Source of the DNA: WRGA01 sp031553395
Lineage (GTDB): Bacteria; Bacteroidota; Bacteroidia; Bacteroidales; WRGA01
NCBI GenBank assembly: GCA_031553395.1
Contig: JAVBLR010000024.1
Coordinates: forward strand, 9,504 to 73,503
DNA: 64,000 bases
Direction of reading: 5' to 3'
Shown here: in pieces, positions 50,952-60,428 of the stretch
How positions within the stretch are numbered: position 1 is the stretch's first letter
How the letters are laid out: each line of letters starts with the position of its first letter
Notes under the pieces: model-generated
What the model was told of the DNA's origin: nothing
Database searches by the model: none
The model's input: the letters and a program-made list of their open reading frames with translations, nothing else
Made by a program: the position numbers and the translations under genes

Positions 50952-53033
50952 ATGACAAAAAAAACAATTCTACTACTATTCATTTTATTCGGATGTATAT
51001 TTCAAATTTCCGCTCAAAAAAAAGGAAATTATTTCGATCCGAAAGATTTAACAATTGTCGGTGTTTATTATTATCCCGAACATTGGGACGAGTCGCAATG
51101 GGATCGCGATTTGAAACAAATTAAAGAGTTGGGGTTTGATTTTGTGCATTATGCCGAATTTGCCTGGGCGCAGCTCGAACCATCGGAAGGCCTGTATAAC
51201 TTCGATTGGTTGGATCGGGCAGTAGCATTAGCCGATAAAAACGGGTTGAAAGTGATTATGTGTACTTCAACTGCCACACCTCCTGTGTGGTTGGTACGAA
51301 AACATCCCGACGTGCTGATTGAACATGAAAACGGCACGAAAATGGATCATGGCGCCCGTCAGCATCCGTCTGTTTCCAATAATTATTTCAGGGAATATTC
51401 CATGCAAATGATTGCGAAACTGGCGCAACATTACGGGAACGACAAACGGATTATGGGTTGGCAATTGGATAATGAACCTCGTCCGGTGCAGGATTACGGG
51501 AAGGATGCACAACAGCGTTTCCGCGATTGGTTGAAAAATAAATATCAAACGATAGATGCATTAAATAAAGCATGGGGAACAGCATTTTGGAGTCAGGTGT
51601 ATTCTGATTTTTCCGAAATCAATATTCCCCGTGTTTCGCAGATGTTTATGAATTCCCATCAAATTTTGGATTATAATCGGTTTTCTACCGATGAAATGTC
51701 TACTTTTTTGGATGAACAAACAATAACCATTCGCAAATATTCCAATCCAAATCAATGGGTTACGACCAATTATATTCCCGAATATTCCGATGGACATTTG
51801 CGGAAAAGCAATGAACTGGATTTTCATTCGTATACACGCTATATGGTGTTTGGAGAAGATTATGGAATTGGACGAAAAGGATATCGCATCGGCCCGGTGG
51901 AACGAATTGCCAAAGCAAATGATTTTTTCCGGCCAATTGATGGTGTTTATGGTGTGATGGAGTTGCAACCAGGACAAGTAAATTGGGGGCGAATCAACCC
52001 GCAACCACTTCCGGGAGCTGTTCGCCTTTGGTTGTGGCATGTGTTTGCAGGCGGAAGCAGTTTTACTTGCACCTATCGTTACCGTCAACCGATTTATGGA
52101 ACCGAACTTTATCATTATGGAATTGTCGGTCCCGATGGTGTTACTCCAACTAAAAGTGGATTGGAATATTCTCAGTTTATCAAGGAAATAAGACAACTTC
52201 GGAAAGAATATAATCCAAAAGCAAAAAATCCTGAATCATACGAGAAACGCCGTACAGCCATTTTGTATAACCATGAAAATACATGGGAAATGCAGAAGAA
52301 CAAGCAAACAACAGAATGGAGTACGGAAAAACATATTGATAAATATTATAATGCGTTAAAGAATTTTGGCGCTCCGGTTGATTTTATCGATGAACGCAAT
52401 GATTTTTCGAAATACAGTGTAATGATAGCTCCTGCTTACGAATTAGTCGATGATGCATTGATTGCCCGATGGAAAGACTATGTTGAAAAAGGAGGAAATT
52501 TGGTTTTGACTTGTCGTACCGGACATAAAAACCGTAATGGGCAATTGTTCGAAGCTTCGTTTGGCGCTCCTATTTATCCATTGATCGGTGCAAAAATAGA
52601 TTTTTACGATTTGCTTCTACCTCGAACCCCGGATAATATTTCATTTGAAGGAAAAAATTATCAGTGGGTAAGTTGGGGCGAGATTCTTATTCCGGATAAA
52701 GACACCGAAGTGTGGGCTACTTATTTGGGTGATTTTTATGAAGGCAGTCCGGCAATTATTTCCCAGAAACTCGGAAAGGGAACAGTTACTTATGTTGGAG
52801 TAGATTCACAAGATGGACAAATGGAAAAAAACGTTTTGCAAAAATTATATGGAAAACTGAATATTCCGTTATTGGATTTACCTCCGGGACTTCACATTGA
52901 ATACCGTGATGGATTCGGAATCGCTGTAAATTATGCCGATAAAACATATGATTTACCTTTACCTTCGAATACACAATATATTATAGGAAATAAAAATATT
53001 CCTACTGCCGGAGTATCAGTTTGGAAAGAATAA
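50952..53033 (+). CDS. GH42 beta-galactosidase
   Basis: A 693-residue secreted beta-galactosidase. The signal peptide ends FQISAQ. The N-terminal TIM barrel begins TIVGVYYYPEHWDESQWDRD. The acid/base is E175 in QLDNEPRP and the nucleophile is E337 in GVMELQPGQVNWG. A trimerisation (Rossmann-like) domain with ILYNHENTWEMQ and a short C-terminal beta domain follow; the length is normal. GH42 enzymes cleave beta-1,4-galactan side chains of rhamnogalacturonan I and related oligosaccharides. It and the next gene sit between inverted C-rich elements. Confidence 0.94.
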   Translation: MTKKTILLLFILFGCIFQISAQKKGNYFDPKDLTIVGVYYYPEHWDESQWDRDLKQIKELGFDFVHYAEFAWAQLEPSEGLYNFDWLDRAVALADKNGLKVIMCTSTATPPVWLVRKHPDVLIEHENGTKMDHGARQHPSVSNNYFREYSMQMIAKLAQHYGNDKRIMGWQLDNEPRPVQDYGKDAQQRFRDWLKNKYQTIDALNKAWGTAFWSQVYSDFSEINIPRVSQMFMNSHQILDYNRFSTDEMSTFLDEQTITIRKYSNPNQWVTTNYIPEYSDGHLRKSNELDFHSYTRYMVFGEDYGIGRKGYRIGPVERIAKANDFFRPIDGVYGVMELQPGQVNWGRINPQPLPGAVRLWLWHVFAGGSSFTCTYRYRQPIYGTELYHYGIVGPDGVTPTKSGLEYSQFIKEIRQLRKEYNPKAKNPESYEKRRTAILYNHENTWEMQKNKQTTEWSTEKHIDKYYNALKNFGAPVDFIDERNDFSKYSVMIAPAYELVDDALIARWKDYVEKGGNLVLTCRTGHKNRNGQLFEASFGAPIYPLIGAKIDFYDLLLPRTPDNISFEGKNYQWVSWGEILIPDKDTEVWATYLGDFYEGSPAIISQKLGKGTVTYVGVDSQDGQMEKNVLQKLYGKLNIPLLDLPPGLHIEYRDGFGIAVNYADKTYDLPLPSNTQYIIGNKNIPTAGVSVWKE

Positions 53034-53118
53034 ATTCTTGAAGAAGAATAGAAGAAGTTAATCAGAATTCCGATACCTTCTGATGACTTTCGACTAACTT
53101 CTGATAACTTCTATATTT
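53034..53118. repeat. Word-repeat inverted element
   Basis: GAAGTTAATCAGAA and TTCTGATAACTTC, with internal CTTCTGATGACTTTCG copies, build a small hairpin between the GH42 gene and the macroglobulin/plug gene. Confidence 0.5.
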
Positions 53119-55740
53119 ATGAAACGACTATTGCTGTTTTTTAGCTTTGTTATTTTGATGTTAAATTTGTTTTCACAAAATAAAGGGGAAACGATAGATA
53201 GTCTGTATTATCAATTTAATAAACAGTTAAAGGTTTTCCCGCAGGAAAAAATCTATCTGCATACAGATAAATCGTATTATCTGAACGGCGAAAAAGTTTG
53301 GTTTCGGATTTATATGATAGATGCCGCATCACATATTCCTGTTTCCATTAGCCGTTATGCGTATGTCGAATTGATAAATCCGATAGATTCGGTAGCGATT
53401 CGTCTAAAAATTCGTCCGGAAAAGGATATTTTCTCCGGATGTATTTCTTTGCCGGAAGATCTTCCCGAAGGAATTTATACGATTCGGTCATATACTCATT
53501 TTATGCGGAGTATAGATGATTGTTACTTTTTTACGAAAAGTATTAAGATAGGAGATCCGGGAACTGCCGATATTTTAACGGAAACTGACTTCCGATTCGA
53601 TGAAAAAGGAAATGTCCTGACTCAATTAAAATTCAAGGATATAAAGAATGATACATATTTAAAAGCCGATAAAATTAACATCCGATTAAATAGTAATCGT
53701 TTTTCATCACCTAAGATTGATACGAATTATTCATATAATTTAAAACTAAATCTTTCGCCATCTGAAAAGAAGCGGATGATGTTTGTTGAATTTACAAATG
53801 ATAAGGTAAAATACAGGCAATATATAACTATTCCTTCTCCCGATTCTTGCTTTGATGTGGGCTTTTTCCCCGAAGGTGGCTATTTATTGGAAAATCGTTT
53901 TTGTAATGTAGCCTTCAAAGCACTGAATGCAGGCGGACTTTCGGAGGATATTCAGGTAGAAGTTTTTGATAATCAAAACAAATCCGTAACGAAAACAAAT
54001 TCGCTGTATAAAGGAATGGGTGCATTGGGTTTTATGCCGGAAACAAGTAAATCTTATTATGCCGTTTGTACGAATGGAAGGGGTATTTCAAAACGGTTTG
54101 AACTTCCGGCTGTCAGAACAGATGTATGCGTACTTCGAACGGCTTTGTCGAGAGATAATTTGAATGTAATGGTGCAAACTCCCTCTGATTATCAGGATGA
54201 TCTTTATTTGTTGGTCCATTCGAGAGGAATACTTCATTATGCGGAAAAATTTGATTTAATAAAAGATCATTTATCGTTGAAAGTGAATAATATTCCATCC
54301 GGAGTGTTGCACTTGCTTTTGGTGAATGAGCAAATGCAATGTTTAAGCGAACGGTTGGTTTTTGTCTGGAATAACGATCAAGCTGAGACTTTATTGACTA
54401 CAGATAAAAAAGAATATCCGAAACGGTCGCTTGTGAAAAATACGATCCAAATTTCAGGAATGGAAGAACAGCGTTTAGAAGGAACATTTTCTGTTTCTGT
54501 AACTGATGATAAAGTTGTGCAGCCGGACACATGCAATACGATCCTTTCCAATTTGCTTTTGATATCTGATTTGAGAGGATATATCGAAGATCCCGCTTTT
54601 TATTTCAAGTCAAAGAACAGATTAAATCAAACAGCCTTAGATATTTTAATGATGACACAAGGTTGGCGAAGGTATGATGTCCCGGGCATAATACAGGGAA
54701 AAGTAGCTCATCCTTCGGCTCGATTAGAACTTGGACAGGTTATTTCCGGAATGGTAAAAGGTGGATTATTATCCAAACCACACGCCAATGGAAAGGTAAG
54801 TATTATGAGTTTTAAAACGGAATATCACGATGTCGTAACTACCAATAAAAATGGTAGGTTTACCTTTCAGGGATTTGAAAAACCCGATAGCACCAGCTAT
54901 TTTGTGAATGCGTTGGCTAAAAGGGGACACGATAGGGTAGAACTGATTCTGGATAAAGATACTTTTCCGCCTGTAAATCAGTTGTATTCAATTCCACCAC
55001 CTTATCATCCCGAAACATTCAGGGAATATATTGCCAAAGCCGATCAGAAATATATATATGAAAACGGCATGCGAATGCATTATTTGGATGAAGTGACAGT
55101 GAAAGCCCGAAGGAGGGTTAATGACAAATACCAAAGTATTTATTCAACGAGCTCGCCAAGTGCTACGATGTCGGAAGAAGAAATCCAAAAAACGGGTGTA
55201 ACAAATATTTGGGATTTGCTGAGGCGTTTTCCTGGTGTAAGAGTTACCGGGTATAATGATGTTTCTATCCGTAACTCCCGAAGTCAGCCGAAAGTTGTTA
55301 TTGATGATTTTGAGGTTGATATTGATTATCTGGATGGAATAAGTATTTTCGATATAGGTAGAATCGATATTCTGAAAGATCCGACTGAAATGGTGATGTT
55401 GGGAGGAAGTGGAGGCGCTATTGTTATCATGACAAAAACAGGAGAGGCAAAATTTACAAAGACACAATTTAATGTTCAACATATTACTCCGCTTGGCTAT
55501 TTTAAGGCGCAGGAATTTTATTCTCCCAAATATGAAACTCCGGTGGAGAAACAAAATCCACAACCGGATCTTCGAACAACCATTTTCTGGTCGCCTTGTG
55601 TTCAAACGGATTCGACAGGAAAAGCTTCTTTTGAATTTTATACGGCAGATGGAGTCTCGAACTATACTTATATTATAGAAGGTGTTACAAATAATGGAAA
55701 AATAATCCGGCAAGAAGGAAAGATTTATAGAAAAGAATAA
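53119..55740 (+). CDS. Macroglobulin (MG2)-like protein with TonB plug domain, paralogue 1
   Basis: An 873-residue exported protein with a signal peptide (MKRLLLFFSFVILMLNLFSQ). An MG2-type domain follows (EKIYLHTDKSYYLNGEKVWF, PEGIYTIRSYTHFM), as at the start of alpha-2-macroglobulins. Several beta domains come next. A TonB-receptor plug-like domain near residues 680-780 (IWDLLRRFPGVRVTGYNDVS, VVIDDFEVDIDYLDG) has no barrel after it. The C terminus TIFWSPCVQTDSTGKASFEF resembles the A2M-family core strand. No thioester motif (CGEQ) is seen. The function is unknown; it may sit in the periplasm or at the outer membrane, partnering a receptor. Paralogues lie at 60429 and 63036. Confidence 0.75.
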   Translation: MKRLLLFFSFVILMLNLFSQNKGETIDSLYYQFNKQLKVFPQEKIYLHTDKSYYLNGEKVWFRIYMIDAASHIPVSISRYAYVELINPIDSVAIRLKIRPEKDIFSGCISLPEDLPEGIYTIRSYTHFMRSIDDCYFFTKSIKIGDPGTADILTETDFRFDEKGNVLTQLKFKDIKNDTYLKADKINIRLNSNRFSSPKIDTNYSYNLKLNLSPSEKKRMMFVEFTNDKVKYRQYITIPSPDSCFDVGFFPEGGYLLENRFCNVAFKALNAGGLSEDIQVEVFDNQNKSVTKTNSLYKGMGALGFMPETSKSYYAVCTNGRGISKRFELPAVRTDVCVLRTALSRDNLNVMVQTPSDYQDDLYLLVHSRGILHYAEKFDLIKDHLSLKVNNIPSGVLHLLLVNEQMQCLSERLVFVWNNDQAETLLTTDKKEYPKRSLVKNTIQISGMEEQRLEGTFSVSVTDDKVVQPDTCNTILSNLLLISDLRGYIEDPAFYFKSKNRLNQTALDILMMTQGWRRYDVPGIIQGKVAHPSARLELGQVISGMVKGGLLSKPHANGKVSIMSFKTEYHDVVTTNKNGRFTFQGFEKPDSTSYFVNALAKRGHDRVELILDKDTFPPVNQLYSIPPPYHPETFREYIAKADQKYIYENGMRMHYLDEVTVKARRRVNDKYQSIYSTSSPSATMSEEEIQKTGVTNIWDLLRRFPGVRVTGYNDVSIRNSRSQPKVVIDDFEVDIDYLDGISIFDIGRIDILKDPTEMVMLGGSGGAIVIMTKTGEAKFTKTQFNVQHITPLGYFKAQEFYSPKYETPVEKQNPQPDLRTTIFWSPCVQTDSTGKASFEFYTADGVSNYTYIIEGVTNNGKIIRQEGKIYRKE

Positions 55741-55756
55741 AAGCGAAAACTTTCAA

Positions 55757-55968
55757 AAACGAGTCCGTTTTGAAGGTTTCTGACCTCACCCCCTGCCCCT
55801 CTCCGAATGGAGAGGGGAGCTGCGGAAGGAATCTTATTTTTATGGTAAAATATTGAATATTAATTAATTAAATTATTTTCAATCTATATAATCGTACAAA
55901 ACTACTCCCCTCTCCATTCGGAGAGGGGCAGGGGGTGAGGTGAAAACCTTCATATCGGTGCCAATTTG
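55757..55968. repeat. C-rich inverted element, copy 2 (reverse orientation)
   Basis: TCTGACCTCACCCCCTGCCC at 55779 and its complement ending near 55942 bound ~130 bp of AT-rich DNA. The left flank (AACGAGTCCGTTTTGAAGG) matches the inverted right flank of copy 1, and the right flank (TTCATATCGGTGCC) matches the inverted left flank. The two elements are therefore oppositely oriented around 5 kb. Confidence 0.7.
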
Positions 55969-56019
55969 CATGTTTTACATATAATTCAATACATTAATTC
56001 ATACAATAATTACTCATTT

Positions 56020-57663
56020 ATGAAAAAATACACATTAATTTTATTAGCCATTTTATTTGTTTGCAGCATTACTTTATCAGCTAAACAAGTGAAAATACTT
56101 ATCGCAGGAGATTCCACAGCGCAAACGTATAAAGAAGAAAAAGACGGTTTAATCAAAGGTTGGGGACAAATGCTCCCTTTGTTTTTGGATGATAACGTAC
56201 AGGTTGTCAATCATGCGATGGGAGGGAGGAGTACGAAGTCATTTATTGTCGAAGGTCGTTGGGATAAACTATTATCGGAAGTTTCCGAAGGCGATTATGT
56301 ATTTATCCAATTTGGTCATAATGACGCATCTACTCGTCCCGAGCGGCATGCTTCTTACGAAGATTATCAGGATAATTTACTTAAAATGATAACTGATGTA
56401 AGAGCTAAAAAAGCAACTCCGGTTTTATTAACCTCTGTTGTTATGCGTACTTTCGTTAATGGTAATCTGACAGATGACCGGCTGAAAGGTTATCCTGTAA
56501 TTATGCGAATGATTGCAAAAAAACAGGGTGTTCCAATGATAGATATTAATCTTAAAACCAAAGATTTTGTAACCATGTTGGGAGATAAGGCTTCAATTCC
56601 GTACTACCGTTGGGTAGAACCCGGAGTTGATCCTGTTAAACCCGAAGGTTTGAAAGACGATACACACATGATGGAAAAAGGTGCGACAATGGTTGCCTGG
56701 TTTGTTGCCGAAGGAATTAAGGATTTAAACTTAAAAGGACTTAGCGAACATATAAATTTAGGAAAATACAACTTTGCAGAAATTTTTCCATTAAAAGATT
56801 CTTCGGTTGTTTATCTATTTTCTTATTTCAAAGGAAATGGCGACGGATTACATTTAGCTTACAGCAAAGACGGATTAAAATGGGAAGCTTTAAATAATGA
56901 TTCGATTTACCTGAAACCCGAAATCGGAAAAGATAAATTGATGCGCGATCCAAGTATTGTGCAGGATGATAACGGCGTTTTTCACATGGTTTGGACATCT
57001 GGTTGGTGGGATAATGGTATTGGTTATGCTTCGTCGACTGATTTGAAGAATTGGTCGGAACAACTTTATATTCCTGTAATGGAAGAATTTGCGGGAGTAA
57101 AAAATGCCTGGGCACCTGAATTATTTTACGATAAAAAAGACAAGACATTTTATATCTTTTGGGCATCTACCATTCCTGGGGCATTTCCTGATCTTCCTAC
57201 ATCCGAAAGTGAAAAAGGGTTGAATCACCGGCAGTATTATGTTACAACAAAAGATTTTAAAACATTCAGTGATACAAAACTTTTTTTCGATCCGGGATTT
57301 AGTGTAATTGATGGTGCTATTTTAGAGAAAGACAATATATATTATTTATTTGTAAAGAATGAAAATTCGAATCCGCCGGAAAAGAATATTCGTGTAACAT
57401 TTAATAATAAGCCATTTGATTTTCCTGTACAGGTTTCGGCGCCTATTACGGGAAATTATTGGGCTGAAGGGCCGGCTCCATTGCAAGTTGGAGAATATGT
57501 ATATGTGTATTTTGATAAATACAGGGACAAGAAATATGGTGCAGTTCGCTCTAAGAATATGGATGATTGGGAAGATGTATCCGATCAGGTATCTTTCCCG
57601 AAAGGTTTGCGGCATGGCACGGCATTTCCTGTCTCCAAAGATGTTTTAGATAAACTTAAATAA
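56020..57663 (+). CDS. CE12 rhamnogalacturonan acetylesterase fused to GH43-like domain
   Basis: A 547-residue secreted two-domain enzyme. The start is at ATG 56020 (MKKYTLILLAILFVCSITLSA, signal peptide); an upstream ATG at 55966 gives no signal peptide. Residues 25-245 are an SGNH esterase of CE12 type: nucleophile S32 in AGDSTAQ, GRSTKSF, GHNDAS, and the D213...H216 pair in DDTHMM. Residues about 255-547 form a five-bladed propeller like GH43: D310 (MRDPS), D431 (VIDGA) and E483 (YWAEGPAP), plus E367 in WAPEL. The fusion suggests coupled deacetylation and side-chain trimming of rhamnogalacturonan. Confidence 0.85.
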   Translation: MKKYTLILLAILFVCSITLSAKQVKILIAGDSTAQTYKEEKDGLIKGWGQMLPLFLDDNVQVVNHAMGGRSTKSFIVEGRWDKLLSEVSEGDYVFIQFGHNDASTRPERHASYEDYQDNLLKMITDVRAKKATPVLLTSVVMRTFVNGNLTDDRLKGYPVIMRMIAKKQGVPMIDINLKTKDFVTMLGDKASIPYYRWVEPGVDPVKPEGLKDDTHMMEKGATMVAWFVAEGIKDLNLKGLSEHINLGKYNFAEIFPLKDSSVVYLFSYFKGNGDGLHLAYSKDGLKWEALNNDSIYLKPEIGKDKLMRDPSIVQDDNGVFHMVWTSGWWDNGIGYASSTDLKNWSEQLYIPVMEEFAGVKNAWAPELFYDKKDKTFYIFWASTIPGAFPDLPTSESEKGLNHRQYYVTTKDFKTFSDTKLFFDPGFSVIDGAILEKDNIYYLFVKNENSNPPEKNIRVTFNNKPFDFPVQVSAPITGNYWAEGPAPLQVGEYVYVYFDKYRDKKYGAVRSKNMDDWEDVSDQVSFPKGLRHGTAFPVSKDVLDKLK

Positions 57664-57670
57664 CGCTTTT

Positions 57671-57844
57671 ATTTCACAAATGCGATTGACTACGTCAATC
57701 TTTTGGGGTTCGCACAGATTTCACGAATTACACAGATTTTCTTATTGACGTTAGTCAATGCATTCGTGAAATAAAAAAAGAAATAATGTAACAATGTTGA
57801 TTATTTAATATGCTAGAATCTGTGTAATCCGTGAAATCTGTGTG
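57671..57844. repeat. Interleaved double inverted repeat
   Basis: Arm A (57671-57699, ATTTCACAAATGCGATTGAC...) pairs with A' (57744-57772). Arm B (57713-57739, CACAGATTTCACGAATTACA...) pairs with B' (57816-57844). Their order is A-B-A'-B', so the two stems exclude each other unless they form a pseudoknot. The gap 57664-57972 otherwise shows no gene. Confidence 0.65.
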
Positions 57845-57972
57845 AGAATAAATTGATTTTGACGAAGTTAAAATATTTAAAAATCATCTGTGAGAAAAAC
57901 ATTCGTATCGCGACACCATTTCATCACAAAGTAAATTCGACCTATTAAATTCGACCTCAAATAACAACACAA

Positions 57973-59400
57973 ATGAAACGCATTTTTTTATTTACCTTAT
58001 GCTTAGGATTGCTTTTTTCCATAAAAGCTGAAATTAAAATCCCGAATATTTTCAGTTCCAATATGGTAATCCAACAGGAAAAACCAATTTTAATTTGGGG
58101 TACGACTAATCCGGGAGAGCAGGTGACAATTCATCTGAAAAACATAGAGAAATCGGTTGTTGCAGATACTTCCGGTAAATGGAAATTGGAATTTCCCTCA
58201 CAAAAGGCAAGTTTCGATCCTTTCTCCATTACAATAAAAGGAGAAAACACAATAACATTGGATAATGTCGTAGTAGGAGAGGTGTGGTTTGCTTCAGGAC
58301 AATCGAATATGGATTACGAAATGAAACTTCGTTCCAACTATAACAAACCGGGAAAAGGAGAAGATTTATCGGCTCAAGAATTATTGCTCCCTGAAAACGA
58401 TAAAATTCGCCTGTTTTTAGTAAAACGAAAAAAAGGTTATACAGAAGATGTTGCTACCAAAGGATGGCAAGTTTGCGATTCCACATCGCTTGCACCGTTT
58501 TCTGCCGTAGCGTATTATTTTGGAAAAGAAATCCAACAAAAAATGAATATTCCTGTTGGGTTGATTTGCTCTTCATGGGGAGGAACCCGCATCGAACCGT
58601 GGACACCGGCATGGGCATATAAAGAATCGCCCATATTTGGCGCAGAATCCCAAGCGGATACGGTAAAAATAGAAAATGCAGTCGCCGGAGAATTGTATGA
58701 AGGAATGATTCGTCCGCTAATACCATTTGCATTGAAAGGTTTTATTTGGTATCAAGGGGAAAGTAATGTCATGTTTGAAGATGCCCGTTATTACGAAAAG
58801 CAAAAACTAATGGTAGAAGCTTGGCGGAAATTGTGGAATGACAGTGCAATGCCTTTTTATTATGTGCAAATTGCGCCTTATTACTATACAAAACGGAAAG
58901 ATAAAATGCAGCATACGCCAGAAACACTTCCTTGGTTTTGGGAGATTCAAGCCAAATGTATGAATATTCCACATTCGGGCATGGTAGTAACAACCGATTT
59001 GGTGGATAAGCTTTCCGATATTCATCCGTCGTATAAATGGGAAGTCGGACGACGGTTATCACTTTGGCCGTTGGCCATTGATTATGGACAGAAGAATGTA
59101 GTATATTCCGGTCCCAAGTATAAATCAATGAAAATAAAAGGAAATAAAATTACATTGGATTTTGAATATAAAGGAAGCGGATTAGTTTGTAAAGGCGATT
59201 CTCTTACTTGGTTTCAGGTTGTCGGAGAAGATGGAGAATTTGTTCCGGCACAGGCAGTAATTAAAAATAATCGAGTGGAGGTATCGTCAAAGGCAATTGC
59301 ACATCCAACACAAGTTCGTTTTGCATGGGATGAAACAGCAATGCCGAACTTTTTCAACAAAGAAGGATTGCCTGCATTGCCTTTTAGAACGGAGAAATAG
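57973..59400 (+). CDS. Sialate O-acetylesterase-like carbohydrate esterase (SASA)
   Basis: A 475-residue secreted esterase. A signal peptide (to about SIKAE) is followed by a beta-sandwich start NIFSSNMVIQQEKPILIWGT. The SGNH-type catalytic core shows S111 in FASGQSNMDYEM, ICSSWGGTRIEPWTP and GFIWYQGESNV. Near the end, DIHPSYKWEVGRRLSLWPLA provides the catalytic Asp/His region. Family members remove O-acetyl groups from sialic acid or plant-wall sugars. Given its neighbours, acetylated pectin or hemicellulose is more likely than sialic acid, and no nan genes are present. Confidence 0.88.
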   Translation: MKRIFLFTLCLGLLFSIKAEIKIPNIFSSNMVIQQEKPILIWGTTNPGEQVTIHLKNIEKSVVADTSGKWKLEFPSQKASFDPFSITIKGENTITLDNVVVGEVWFASGQSNMDYEMKLRSNYNKPGKGEDLSAQELLLPENDKIRLFLVKRKKGYTEDVATKGWQVCDSTSLAPFSAVAYYFGKEIQQKMNIPVGLICSSWGGTRIEPWTPAWAYKESPIFGAESQADTVKIENAVAGELYEGMIRPLIPFALKGFIWYQGESNVMFEDARYYEKQKLMVEAWRKLWNDSAMPFYYVQIAPYYYTKRKDKMQHTPETLPWFWEIQAKCMNIPHSGMVVTTDLVDKLSDIHPSYKWEVGRRLSLWPLAIDYGQKNVVYSGPKYKSMKIKGNKITLDFEYKGSGLVCKGDSLTWFQVVGEDGEFVPAQAVIKNNRVEVSSKAIAHPTQVRFAWDETAMPNFFNKEGLPALPFRTEK

Positions 59401-59489
59401 TCTATTCAAGTCCGAAGAATTTGAACATGAATACCTTATTTAGTTTTTTCTTGTGTTATTAAACAAAAGATAAACAAAAGATAAACAAA

Positions 59490-60356
59490 ATGAAATATAT
59501 TATTTTAACTATATTATTTTTTATTATCTTTACGATTGTTTCATATTCTCAAACGGTAAGAAACGTACAGTGTTGTATCACATATAAAGTTTTGAGTACC
59601 GGAACATCTTCTGATGTCGAATTCAAATGTTTGTTGCCGAATGATATAGAGAATATTCAAAAAATAAAACAAATTCATTTTTCAGTAGAGCCCGATACTG
59701 TCTTTATTGAGGATAATCATCGGTATGCCAATTTTAAATTAGGTAAAATTAATAAAGATACAGAATTTACAATAATAACTAATGTTGAGATTTATAAAAA
59801 CGATTTTAAAAGAGCAAGAACGGTAAACCGGCAAGATGATGATTTGGAGCGTTATTTGATAAACGAAAGATATATAGAGAAAGATAATCCGGAGATTCAG
59901 AAAAAAGCATTGGAATTGAAAAGTAAAAATGATGAAATTAAGACAATTAAGAATATCTATACTTTTGTAAATAAACATATAACATACAAATACTTTCCGG
60001 AAACAAAAGGAGCAGAAGCCAGTTTCGAGTCAAAGGAGGGGGTTTGCGGGGAATTTTCGGATTTATTTGTGGCTTTATGTCGGGCAAATGATATTCCGGC
60101 GCGGGTAATATGTGGTTATGTAGTTACTCAACGAACAATAACTTCATTGCATGCTTGGGCGGAGGTTTATACCCAGCAATATGGATGGGTTCGGATTGAC
60201 CCTACAGGAAGGCCTTTCAGCGATTTGGAAAATGAATATATTCAATATTCGAATATTCGGAATAATCCTATTTTAGGTAGTTACTCTGTGTATCGTTACA
60301 GATATATAGGCGATCCTGTTTATATAATTCAAAAAATTGAATTCAAGTATAAATAG
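59490..60356 (+). CDS. Transglutaminase-like exported protein
   Basis: A 288-residue protein with a signal peptide (MKYIILTILFFIIFTIVSYS). A beta-rich N-terminal domain and a transglutaminase/protease core follow, with C186 in EGVCGEFSDLFVALCR, H221 in TSLHAWAEVY and D237 in WVRIDPTGRPF, so the Cys-His-Asp triad is complete. Bacterial members cut or cross-link peptides or act on cell-wall material. It lies 72 nt before a macroglobulin-like/plug protein. A link is tempting because both folds act on proteins in the cell envelope, but it is only context. Confidence 0.88.
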   Translation: MKYIILTILFFIIFTIVSYSQTVRNVQCCITYKVLSTGTSSDVEFKCLLPNDIENIQKIKQIHFSVEPDTVFIEDNHRYANFKLGKINKDTEFTIITNVEIYKNDFKRARTVNRQDDDLERYLINERYIEKDNPEIQKKALELKSKNDEIKTIKNIYTFVNKHITYKYFPETKGAEASFESKEGVCGEFSDLFVALCRANDIPARVICGYVVTQRTITSLHAWAEVYTQQYGWVRIDPTGRPFSDLENEYIQYSNIRNNPILGSYSVYRYRYIGDPVYIIQKIEFKYK

Positions 60357-60428
60357 ACGAAATTTTTGGCAAAGGGTGAAGGGTAAAAGGCAAAAGAATT
60401 GAGTTAATAATAAAAAAGATACAGAACC

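Noticed and set aside
50586..55968. Compound transposon formed by the C-rich elements
   Set aside because: Neither element encodes a transposase and no target duplication is evident, so only an inverted-repeat arrangement is claimed.
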